From Lachnospiraceae bacterium (GTDB taxonomy: Bacteria; Bacillota; Clostridia; Lachnospirales; Lachnospiraceae): a stretch of DNA of 58,579 nt. The stretch's first letter is position 1, and each line of letters starts with the position of its first letter. The stretch lies in contig SVEC01000019.1 in the NCBI GenBank assembly GCA_015057555.1, positions 1-58,579 on the forward strand, in the 5' to 3' direction. Of the stretch, positions 24,784 to 32,093 are shown piece after piece. The translations under genes and the position numbers were made by a program. The notes under the pieces were generated by a model. The model did no database searches. It was given only the letters and a program-made list of their open reading frames with translations, and was not told the origin of the DNA.

Positions 24784-25854
24784 ATGGAAAATAAATCAAA
24801 GCTAAAACAATTTTTGCATAAGTTTTTTAAGATATTCATTATATTTATGATAGCAACTGCTGTTATAAATATAATACTTTTTGCTGTAATATATGGAAAC
24901 CACAAATCTAAGCTTAAGGATGAGGAGGCATACTTGAACGCTCCGGGAAGATATGTGGAAGTAAATGGTCATGTCATGCATATAATGGTAGAGGGTAATG
25001 AGGAAGCAGAGATAACATTGTTATTTCTTCATAGTGCAGATGTGGCTGATGATTCCGTAGCATTACAGCCTCTATTTAAGGAATTAAAGGAAGATTACAA
25101 AATTGTATTTGTGGAAAGAAGCGGCGTGGGCTTTAGTGATAATTCCGGCTCTGGCAGAGATATAGATAATATGCTAGAGGAAACGAGGCAGGCTTTAGTG
25201 AAGGCTGAGGTGAAGGGACCCTTTGTGATGGTGCCTGTGGGAACAGCCGGACTTGAGGTGCTTAACTGGGCTCATAAGTATCCAGAAGAGATACAAGGTG
25301 TGTTTGGAATAAATATAACTTATCCTGCCCAATACGAGAACATCACTACTGAAATGTACTGTGGTTTCTTTGATTACCTTATGGTGCCATTCTATAAGAT
25401 AGGTGGACATAGACTATTGGGAGATGTATATCCTAACAACAAATATGGTGTATATACAGAAACGCAGATGCAGATTCGCAAGGCGCTTATATCAAAAAAT
25501 GGATTCACAGAGGATATGTACTGTGAAAACCTGGCGATGGTAGATAATGCCAACAAGGTGGGTGCTCTTGGATGGCCGAAGGAGCTTGATATGTACTTAG
25601 TATATGCAAACCCTCTTATGGAACCATATAGAAATACAGACGATATGGTTAAAGAATCATATGAGGATGCAGTTAAGAATAACCCGGATGTGGATTTTGT
25701 TTCAGAGTATAACAATAGCATTCGAGAATATTTTAAAGATAAGCCACAGGTTGTTGTGGATGAAATGGCTGGCCCAGCGAGAATATACACCTACGACCCT
25801 AAGGGGTTAGCTGATAAAATAAACTCATATATCGAGGGACAAATATTACAATAG
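24784..25854 (+). CDS. Membrane-anchored alpha/beta-hydrolase-like protein
   Basis: A 356-residue protein with one N-terminal membrane helix (about 15-38) and an alpha/beta-hydrolase fold outside. Family landmarks are GRYVEVNGHVMHIM, LLFLHSADVADDS (oxyanion loop region), VFVERSGVGFSDNS and, at the nucleophile elbow, VPVGTAGLEVL. The canonical G-x-S-x-G is not kept; the Ser position reads Gly. Thus the usual Ser-His-Asp chemistry is not expected, and the protein may be a binding or structural homologue. Its promoter is at 24720. The next gene starts 355 bases on, behind its own promoter. Confidence 0.7.
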   Translation: MENKSKLKQFLHKFFKIFIIFMIATAVINIILFAVIYGNHKSKLKDEEAYLNAPGRYVEVNGHVMHIMVEGNEEAEITLLFLHSADVADDSVALQPLFKELKEDYKIVFVERSGVGFSDNSGSGRDIDNMLEETRQALVKAEVKGPFVMVPVGTAGLEVLNWAHKYPEEIQGVFGINITYPAQYENITTEMYCGFFDYLMVPFYKIGGHRLLGDVYPNNKYGVYTETQMQIRKALISKNGFTEDMYCENLAMVDNANKVGALGWPKELDMYLVYANPLMEPYRNTDDMVKESYEDAVKNNPDVDFVSEYNNSIREYFKDKPQVVVDEMAGPARIYTYDPKGLADKINSYIEGQILQ

Positions 25855-25917
25855 TGTTACAATACTGTTATAATTGGTAAAAATGTACAAATCAACAAAC
25901 AAAATTTGAAAAAGTAC

Positions 25918-25946
25918 TTGCAAAATTGTTTAATATGTCCTATAAT
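25918..25946 (+). promoter_or_regulatory. Promoter of the carbohydrate ABC operon
   Basis: TTGCAA at 25918-25923 and TATAAT at 25941-25946 with a 17-base spacer. The predicted start is near 25953, giving a leader of about 257 nt. Confidence 0.7.
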
Positions 25947-25952
25947 GACTTA

Positions 25953-26209
25953 TGTCACGACGGGTAAGCTGTGACAATCTATTGGGAACCAACAGTCAAT
26001 GACTGATTATGAATAGGTTCATAGATAGTAGTTCTTTGAGAATGTACATATTTTTGAGGTGAGGTTAGAGCATACTTTCTTTGAGAAGGGTTTCAAAGAA
26101 GTGATTCTTAGGCACATTTCAAAAAGTGAGTTTTGTGAAAACTAAACTGAGAAAAGATGAACGTTGATTAGAACAAAATACACACACATTATAAAAGGAG
26201 GGTTTTTTT
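25953..26209 (+). promoter_or_regulatory. Long structured leader of the sugar-binding gene
   Basis: Without a coding frame, this leader can form TGTCAC/GTGACA (25953-25958 with 25971-25976) right at the 5' end. Next comes a two-part stem, 25986-25990 with 26116-26120-type pairing placed at 26016-26020, enclosing CAGTC/GACTG (25993-25997, 26001-26005). A 9-bp stem pairs 26076-26084 with 26093-26101. The word TTCTTTGAGAA occurs twice (about 26032 and 26077). No known riboswitch is recognised. Confidence 0.45.
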
Positions 26210-27601
26210 GTGAAAAAATTCAAAAAAGCATTAGCTCTTTCTTTAGCACTTGCAATGGGACTTTCACTTTGCGCATGTGGCGATAAGAAGGAGGACGACA
26301 CTACAGCAGCAACTACTGAGGCTACTACAGCAGCTACTACAGCAGCTGATAGTAGTGAGACTGAGCCAGCGGATCCAGCAGGCCCACCTATAACTGTAAC
26401 TGACACTGCTACAGCTATTCAGGTATATTCATGGAATGATGAGTTAGGTTCAAGACTTGATTCACACTTCAGAACTAGATACCCAGAGCTTTCTGACTTA
26501 GTAGTTTACAACAACCTCGATATTTCAGGTACTGGTGAGGAGTACCCAGCTAAGATTCAGGCTGCTATCGATGCAGGTGGAGATTTAGTACCATCTATCG
26601 TAGCTGCAGATAACGACGTAGCTCTTTCATTTATGCAGAGAGATTACATCGTACCTGTAACTGATCTCGGAATCACTATGGATATGTATGCTAACGCATA
26701 TGATTATACTGTTGAGTATGCTACTATTGATGGCCAGCTTAAGGCTCTTACTTGGCAGGCAACTCCTGGTGTTGTAGCTTACAGAACTGATATCGCTGAG
26801 GAAGTTCTTGGAACTTCAGATCCAGCAGAGGTTCAGGCTAAGATCGGCGACTGGGATAAGTTCTTTGAGACAGCTGAGGCTATGAAGGCAGCAGGTTACT
26901 ACATGACTTCAGGTCCAGACGAGATTAAGTACGCTATGCTCGATCAGAGAGGATCAGCTTGGGTAGTTGATGGCGCTCTTAACATTGATCCAGCTGTTAA
27001 CGATTACTTAGAGTATTCAAAGAAGCTTTATGACAACGATTACACTAAGAAGGCTGCTATGTGGTCATCAGAGTGGACAGCTAACATGGCTGACGATGTA
27101 TTCTGTTTCTTCGGATGTACTTGGTTCATTCCTTGGTCACTTAACATCGAGGATACTGACGCTATGGGTAAGTATAACGTAGTAACTGGTCCAGTTTCAT
27201 ATCACTGGGGTGGTTCATACCTTCTTGTAACTGACAAGTGTCCTAACAAGGAGTTAGCAGGTCTTGTACTTTACACTATGTGCTGTGATACAGAGGCTAT
27301 GTACGATATCTTCGCACAGGATACAGACTTCTGTAACAACCAGGCAGCAGTAGCTCAGCTTATCGCTGATGGTAAGGGTGCTCTTGATAAGCTCGGTGGA
27401 CAGAACCCACTTGAGATGTATGATGCAGCTGCTAAGGGACTTAGCTTAAAGAACGCTACTTCATATGATAACATCTTCAACGCTTACCTTGATACAGCTT
27501 CACAGGCTTACAACTCAGGCGAGCTTGCAACAGTTGATGACGCTATCGTTAACATCAAGGAGCAGGTATCAGCTGCATACTCAGACATCGTTGTTGAGTA
27601 A
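26210..27601 (+). CDS. Carbohydrate ABC transporter substrate-binding lipoprotein
   Basis: This extracytoplasmic receptor delivers a carbohydrate to the two permeases encoded downstream. It starts at a GTG with AAAGGAGGG upstream. The signal peptide ends in LCAC (lipidated Cys about 23), followed by a Thr/Ala/Glu-rich linker of about 40 residues and a family 1 solute-binding domain (about 63-463), recognisable from VYSWNDELGSR and the two-lobe layout. Its codons favour AAC, TAC, TTC and GTA/GCT far more than neighbouring genes, typical of a very highly expressed protein. No ATPase gene is in the operon, so a shared MsmK-like ATPase elsewhere is likely. The ligand cannot be predicted. Confidence 0.9.
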   Translation: MKKFKKALALSLALAMGLSLCACGDKKEDDTTAATTEATTAATTAADSSETEPADPAGPPITVTDTATAIQVYSWNDELGSRLDSHFRTRYPELSDLVVYNNLDISGTGEEYPAKIQAAIDAGGDLVPSIVAADNDVALSFMQRDYIVPVTDLGITMDMYANAYDYTVEYATIDGQLKALTWQATPGVVAYRTDIAEEVLGTSDPAEVQAKIGDWDKFFETAEAMKAAGYYMTSGPDEIKYAMLDQRGSAWVVDGALNIDPAVNDYLEYSKKLYDNDYTKKAAMWSSEWTANMADDVFCFFGCTWFIPWSLNIEDTDAMGKYNVVTGPVSYHWGGSYLLVTDKCPNKELAGLVLYTMCCDTEAMYDIFAQDTDFCNNQAAVAQLIADGKGALDKLGGQNPLEMYDAAAKGLSLKNATSYDNIFNAYLDTASQAYNSGELATVDDAIVNIKEQVSAAYSDIVVE

Positions 27602-27636
27602 TTTATATTAGAATAATTTAAAATTGTTCACATAGG

Positions 27637-27664
27637 TTATGCACCGGATTCGTCCGGTGCATAA
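27637..27664 (+). terminator. UUCG-capped hairpin after the binding-protein gene
   Basis: A perfect 12-bp stem (27637-27648 with 27653-27664) closes a TTCG tetraloop. The following TTTAAAAAAA is a weak T tract, so it probably stabilises the upstream mRNA and causes partial termination. Confidence 0.7.
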
Positions 27665-27687
27665 TTTAAAAAAACATCAATATCACT

Positions 27688-27744
27688 GTTGGACATTTTA
27701 CAAGAAATACTGGTTTTACTGGCGTTTCTTGTAAAATGTCTAAC
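27688..27744. repeat. Long intercistronic inverted repeat
   Basis: 27688-27707 pairs with 27725-27744: 20 bp with a single G-U, around a 17-base loop. It lies between the binding protein and first permease genes, immediately before GGAGG. Confidence 0.75.
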
Positions 27745-27761
27745 GGAGGATACGTGAAAGT

Positions 27762-27794
27762 ATGTTAAAAAATATAAAAAGGTTGGGGAAGTGA
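27762..27794 (+). CDS. Possible 10-residue leader peptide
   Basis: ATG at 27762 opens a frame for MLKNIKRLGK and stops at 27794, five bases before the permease start. GGAGG at 27745-27749 is 12 bases upstream, slightly long. The frame overlaps the permease ribosome binding site, so its translation could control that of the permease. It may equally be chance. Confidence 0.3.
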   Translation: MLKNIKRLGK

Positions 27795-27798
27795 AATC

Positions 27799-28770
27799 AT
27801 GAAAAGAAAGACAGTTGAATATGGAAAGTATGGATACATATTCATAGCTCCATTCTTCTTAGTATTCTTAATATTCCAGTTGTATCCTTTACTTTATACA
27901 TTCTACCTAAGTTTTGTAAACTACAGAATGTCACAGGGTAAGTGGTGCGAGCAGACCTTCTGTGGATTTGATAACTTTATGGCTATCTTATCTAAGAAAG
28001 ACTTCAAATCAGGTGGAACTATCTGGTTTGATACATTGCCTATGAATTCTATTAAGAATACTGCTATATTGTGGATAGTTAACTTTATCCCACAGATTCT
28101 CTTAGCATTATTATTAGCAGCATGGTTTACTGATACAGTAGTTAAGCTTAAGGGTCAGGGTGCGTTTAAGGTTATGATGTTCTTACCTAACATCATTACT
28201 GCATCTTCTATCGCTATCCTTTTCTATAACTTATTCGGTAACAGTGGTCCTATTACAATATTGTTGAGAAATCTTGGTATTATTAGTGAAAACTTTAGTT
28301 TCCTTGAGAGTAAGGGAGCGACTATTGGAATTATCGGTTTCATGCAGTTCTGGATGTGGTATGGTAATACTATGATCGTGCTTATAGCAGGTATCCTTGG
28401 TATTAACCCATCACTTTATGAGGCGGCTATGGTTGATGGTGCTAGCTCAAAGCAGCAGTTCTTCAGCATCACTATGCCATTGCTTAAGCCAATTTTCGAG
28501 TTTACACTTGTTACATCAGCAATCGGTGGTCTTCAGATGTTCGATATTCCATCATTGTACAACGTAGCACAGGGTATTGGTCAGCCAAACCGTGTTTCAC
28601 ATACAGTTACCATGAACATCAAGGAGTTTGCATTCTCTCAGAACCCAGATTATGGTAAGGCGGCAGCTCTTTCAATCATATTGTTTATATTTACTGTAAT
28701 TATTTCTGTAACGTTCTTTATCTTAACAAGAGACAAGGAACCAAAGCAGAGACATGCAGTTGTTAGATAG
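27799..28770 (+). CDS. Carbohydrate ABC transporter permease (MsmF/MalF type)
   Basis: One of two inner-membrane subunits. The 323-residue protein has six hydrophobic helices, starting with GYIFIAPFFLVFLIFQLYP, and the ATPase-docking EAA loop seen as YEAAMVDGASSKQQFFSITMPLLKP (read in two parts) near residue 215. Its length and N-terminal helix match MalF-like sugar permeases without the long periplasmic insert. Upstream hairpins probably lower its expression relative to the binding protein. A weak GGGGAAGTG ribosome binding site precedes the ATG. The partner permease gene follows after 15 bases. Confidence 0.92.
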   Translation: MKRKTVEYGKYGYIFIAPFFLVFLIFQLYPLLYTFYLSFVNYRMSQGKWCEQTFCGFDNFMAILSKKDFKSGGTIWFDTLPMNSIKNTAILWIVNFIPQILLALLLAAWFTDTVVKLKGQGAFKVMMFLPNIITASSIAILFYNLFGNSGPITILLRNLGIISENFSFLESKGATIGIIGFMQFWMWYGNTMIVLIAGILGINPSLYEAAMVDGASSKQQFFSITMPLLKPIFEFTLVTSAIGGLQMFDIPSLYNVAQGIGQPNRVSHTVTMNIKEFAFSQNPDYGKAAALSIILFIFTVIISVTFFILTRDKEPKQRHAVVR

Positions 28771-28785
28771 GGAGGTGCGTAGATA

Positions 28786-29661
28786 ATGGCTAAGACTAAT
28801 AGTGCTGATGCAAGTTATTCAGCTAAGATTAAGGCTACAAAAATATTTAGAACTATTATTTGCGTGATTCTTTGTGTGATAAGTATTTTCCCTTTCTATA
28901 CAATGATAATTAACGCAACACATACAACAAATGTTATTGAGAGAGGTATCCAGATTATTCCTGGTACAAACCTTATCAAGAACATTACTGGTTTGCTTGA
29001 AAGAACCAAGGATGTAGGAACAAATGTATGGGAAGCATTGCTTCACTCTGCGATGATTGCTGCACCTGCAACAGTTCTTCAGGTATATTTTGCAACATTT
29101 ACAGCTTATGGTTTAACTGTATATCAGTTTAAGCTTAGAAGCCTTGCATGGTCATTCATTATGGCTATCATGATGATTCCTGCACAGGTATCAATCATCG
29201 GATTCATGAACTTCATGATGAAGATTAACCTCTATGATTCATATTGGCCACTTATCATCCCTGCGATGGCAGCTCCATCTACTGTTTACTTTATGAAGCA
29301 GTATATGGTAAGCTCACTTTCAGTAGAGATTATTGAGGCAGCGAGAATTGATGGTTCTAGTGAGTTTGCTACATTTAATAAGATTGCACTCCCACTTATG
29401 AAGCCAGCTATGGCTACACAGGCTATTTTCGCTTTCATTGCATCATGGAATAACTTGTATACTCCATCTATGATGATTACTAATAATAGAAAGTATACAC
29501 TTCCTATGTTTGTACAGGGACTTAGATCAGATGTTATTCGAATTGATTATGGTTTCGTATACGTAGGACTTACACTTACAGTATTCCCACTTCTTGTTGT
29601 TTACTTTGCATTTTCAAAGTACATCATCGCCGGTGTTGCACTCGGTGGTGTAAAGGAGTAA
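28786..29661 (+). CDS. Carbohydrate ABC transporter permease (MsmG/MalG type)
   Basis: The second permease subunit: 291 residues, six predicted helices. The EAA loop is IEAARIDGSSEFATF followed by KIALPLMKPA, at about residue 185. The C-terminus ends in IAGVALGGVKE, typical of MalG-like permeases (GxxxGGVK/A). GGGAGGTG lies about 9 bases before the ATG. A strong terminator 20 bases after the stop closes the operon, so no ATPase or glycosidase belongs to this transcript. Confidence 0.93.
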   Translation: MAKTNSADASYSAKIKATKIFRTIICVILCVISIFPFYTMIINATHTTNVIERGIQIIPGTNLIKNITGLLERTKDVGTNVWEALLHSAMIAAPATVLQVYFATFTAYGLTVYQFKLRSLAWSFIMAIMMIPAQVSIIGFMNFMMKINLYDSYWPLIIPAMAAPSTVYFMKQYMVSSLSVEIIEAARIDGSSEFATFNKIALPLMKPAMATQAIFAFIASWNNLYTPSMMITNNRKYTLPMFVQGLRSDVIRIDYGFVYVGLTLTVFPLLVVYFAFSKYIIAGVALGGVKE

Positions 29662-29681
29662 TATATACTATATGTAATTTT

Positions 29682-29710
29682 AGGCCACGGCATAAGCCGT
29701 GGCCTTTCTT
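29682..29710 (+). terminator. Intrinsic terminator of the sugar ABC operon
   Basis: AGGCCACGGC (29682-29691) pairs with GCCGTGGCCT (29696-29705) around ATAA, followed by TTCTTTAT. Confidence 0.88.
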
Positions 29711-29793
29711 TATGTATTTAATGTGAAAACAGTTGACTTAAATCTATATTTGTCTTAAAATAAAAAAGTATTTGATTAGATATGGAGGAAGCT

Positions 29794-30861
29794 ATGAAAA
29801 GGACAGGTTTTATAAAAAGATTAATGATATTTGCGCTGTCAGCAGTTTTGACATTAGGTATGCTAACTGGCTGCAAAGACAAGCAGGTTTATACTCAGGA
29901 GGAAGCATCTAGTACAGCAGTTGTTAAGATAGGTGAATATACTATTTATCTTGATGAGATGATAGTTTATGCTATTCAGGATTTTTATCTTCAAGGTGGG
30001 GATTCAGCTACCTTTGATGAGGTTTCTGATGCATACAGAAAGCTAACTATTCTTTCTACACTTAGGGAAAATAAGATTATTTATGATGTATCACAAAACA
30101 ATGGTTTAGAGCTTACTGAAGAAGATAAGGAATTTGTAACACAGTCAATAGCTAATTTTAAGACAAAGATAGGACAGGGCCTATTGAATAAGTATGGTAT
30201 ATCAGACGAACTCCTTGAGAGACTTTTTTATGAGCAGGCATGTGTTACAAAGTTTGAAAATGATATGAAGAACGATTTGGGTAAGACTATTCAGGATGAT
30301 TTGACCAAGGAGTATGCAGATACAAAATTTATGACATTTTATTATATGACTTTCCCGACTGTTGAAGTTGTTGATGGTCAGCCAGCTACTGATGCAAATG
30401 GTAATTATATTAGTATATCAGAGGCTGATAAGGCGAAGGTGAAAGCAGATGCAGAGGAAGCGGTTCAGAGAATCTCTAACGGTGAGGACTATATAACAGT
30501 AGCACAGGAATATGGCATTGCCTCATATTGTCAGGAAACAAATGGTTATTCTGGAGCATATTCAGAGGAGATGAATGCAGTTATTGAAGGTTTAAAGGAT
30601 GGAGATGTTTCAAAACCATTAGAAAGTACATTAGGCTATAATGTTGTGGTTATGATTAATTCAGATGATGAGAATCTTAAGGAAAGCTATATCTATTCTG
30701 TCGCATCTGAAGGAGTTGAAAGTGAGTTTGAAAAGCTTAGACAGATGTGGCTTGGAACTATTGAAATCGATGCAGAGGGTGACAAGATTGGTACAACCTG
30801 GGATGATTTTGATTTAAAAGGTCTTCTTGTAAATATGGAAGAGGCTGGACTTGTAGAATAA
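29794..30861 (+). CDS. PrsA-like foldase lipoprotein
   Basis: A probable extracytoplasmic chaperone or peptidyl-prolyl isomerase. The 355-residue product has a signal peptide ending in LTGC (lipidated Cys about 27). A SurA/PrsA-like helical domain follows (about 45-190), with a parvulin-like segment at about 200-290 (DAEEAVQRISNGEDYITVAQEYGI and GLKDGDVSKPLESTLGYNVV, each shortened here by family comparison). The parvulin signature is weak, so isomerase activity is uncertain. The ATG at 29794 has GGAGG five bases upstream and is preferred to the ATG inside that site. It is flanked by terminators and is monocistronic. Confidence 0.78.
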   Translation: MKRTGFIKRLMIFALSAVLTLGMLTGCKDKQVYTQEEASSTAVVKIGEYTIYLDEMIVYAIQDFYLQGGDSATFDEVSDAYRKLTILSTLRENKIIYDVSQNNGLELTEEDKEFVTQSIANFKTKIGQGLLNKYGISDELLERLFYEQACVTKFENDMKNDLGKTIQDDLTKEYADTKFMTFYYMTFPTVEVVDGQPATDANGNYISISEADKAKVKADAEEAVQRISNGEDYITVAQEYGIASYCQETNGYSGAYSEEMNAVIEGLKDGDVSKPLESTLGYNVVVMINSDDENLKESYIYSVASEGVESEFEKLRQMWLGTIEIDAEGDKIGTTWDDFDLKGLLVNMEEAGLVE

Positions 30862-30885
30862 TATATTCTTTTGGATTGTATGTAT

Positions 30886-30932
30886 AAAAGATGTGTAGAT
30901 GGTGTGGTAGACACCTTTTGCACATCTTTTTG
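30886..30932 (+). terminator. Intrinsic terminator
   Basis: AAAAGATGTG (30886-30895) pairs with CACATCTTTT (30921-30930), with an inner GGTGT/ACACC stem, then T. Confidence 0.8.
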
Positions 30933-30978
30933 TATTTAATAAATTTGTTTAACTTTTTTTCTAAAATAAAAAGGTTTT

Positions 30979-31035
30979 TGTTGAATTATAAAGAATAATT
31001 ATAATGTGAGCATCTTTTTGTTATTTATAGATGCT
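30979..31035 (+). promoter_or_regulatory. Promoter and 5' stem-loop of the dgt-dnaG-rpoD operon
   Basis: TATAAT at 31000-31005 is preceded by TTGTTG (30979-30984, 15-base spacer). Three bases after the -10 begins AGCATCT (31009-31015), which pairs with AGATGCT (31029-31035). Confidence 0.5.
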
Positions 31036-31076
31036 TTGTGTTAACTGTAAACCAGGTATAATAATTATAGGTGATT

Positions 31077-32075
31077 ATGAATATTAGAGAAGAACAAGAA
31101 TTAAGAGAACACAAACTATACAGAAGCTGTGCCAGCTTTAGTGATGAGACAAAGGGTAGAGATGTTTATGAGGAACCCTGTGATATACGTACAGACTATC
31201 AAAGAGACCGAGATAGAATAATTCACAGCAAATCCTTTAGAAGACTAAAGCACAAGACACAGGTTTTTTTATCTCCTGGTGGCGACCATTATAGAACAAG
31301 ACTAACACACACCCTAGAGGTTGCTCAGATAGCAAGAACAATTGCTAAAGCATTATGCCTAAATGAGGATTTAACTGAGGCTATAGCCTTAGGTCATGAT
31401 TTGGGACATACACCTTTTGGTCATGCAGGAGAAAGAGCCCTAAGCAAATATACCTCGAAGCCATTTCATCATAATGAGCAAAGTGTTAGAGTGGTTGAAA
31501 AGCTGGAGAAAAATGGTATAGGTCTAAATCTAACCTGGGAGGTTAGAGATGGTATCTTAAATCATAGGTCTGCATATAAACCATCAACTCTAGAGGGAGC
31601 TATAGTTAGAATCTCTGATAAGATAGCGTATGTTAATCATGATATAGATGATGGGATAAGAGCTGGAATACTATCAGAGGAGCAGCTTCCTGGAGAGTGT
31701 ACTAAGATTTTGGGTAATTGTACTAGAGATAGAATAAACAATACTATTCACGCTTTGGTCAATTATAGTAAGGATAAGGATTTAGTTGCCCTTCCGCCAG
31801 AATTTGAACAGGCACAAAAGGAACTTAGATTCTTTATGTTTGAGGATTTGTATACAAATCCTGTTGCCAAAAGCCAGGAGGCAAAGGCAGAGCAGATGAT
31901 TGGATTACTGTACGAGAAATATATTAACAATATAGAAAAGCTACCAGCAGAATTTCAAGAGTATATTAGTGCAGGTGAAAACAAGGAGATTGTTGTATGT
32001 GATTACATAGCTGGTATGACAGATAACTATGCTATAGAATGCTTCAATGAATTGTTTATACCAAAATCCTGGTAG
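31077..32075 (+). CDS. dgt: dGTP triphosphohydrolase
   Basis: It cleaves dGTP (and perhaps other dNTPs) to the nucleoside and triphosphate. The HD fold is clear: RDRIIHSKSFRRLKHKTQVF near residue 45, RTRLTHTLEVAQIAR, then the metal-binding GHDLGHTPFGHAGE at about 104, and the NHD-type ISDKIAYVNHDIDDGI at about 180. Length 332 residues. The ATG at 31077 is preferred; a GTG two codons upstream is within the AGGTG site. Its place before dnaG and the sigma genes is the common Clostridia arrangement, linking nucleotide pools to replication and transcription start. Confidence 0.94.
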   Translation: MNIREEQELREHKLYRSCASFSDETKGRDVYEEPCDIRTDYQRDRDRIIHSKSFRRLKHKTQVFLSPGGDHYRTRLTHTLEVAQIARTIAKALCLNEDLTEAIALGHDLGHTPFGHAGERALSKYTSKPFHHNEQSVRVVEKLEKNGIGLNLTWEVRDGILNHRSAYKPSTLEGAIVRISDKIAYVNHDIDDGIRAGILSEEQLPGECTKILGNCTRDRINNTIHALVNYSKDKDLVALPPEFEQAQKELRFFMFEDLYTNPVAKSQEAKAEQMIGLLYEKYINNIEKLPAEFQEYISAGENKEIVVCDYIAGMTDNYAIECFNELFIPKSW

Positions 32076-32093
32076 CAAAAGGGAGAATAACCT

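Noticed and set aside
27762..28770. Frameshifted fusion of the leader frame with the permease
   Set aside because: The permease has a complete N-terminus from 27799; nothing suggests a longer protein.
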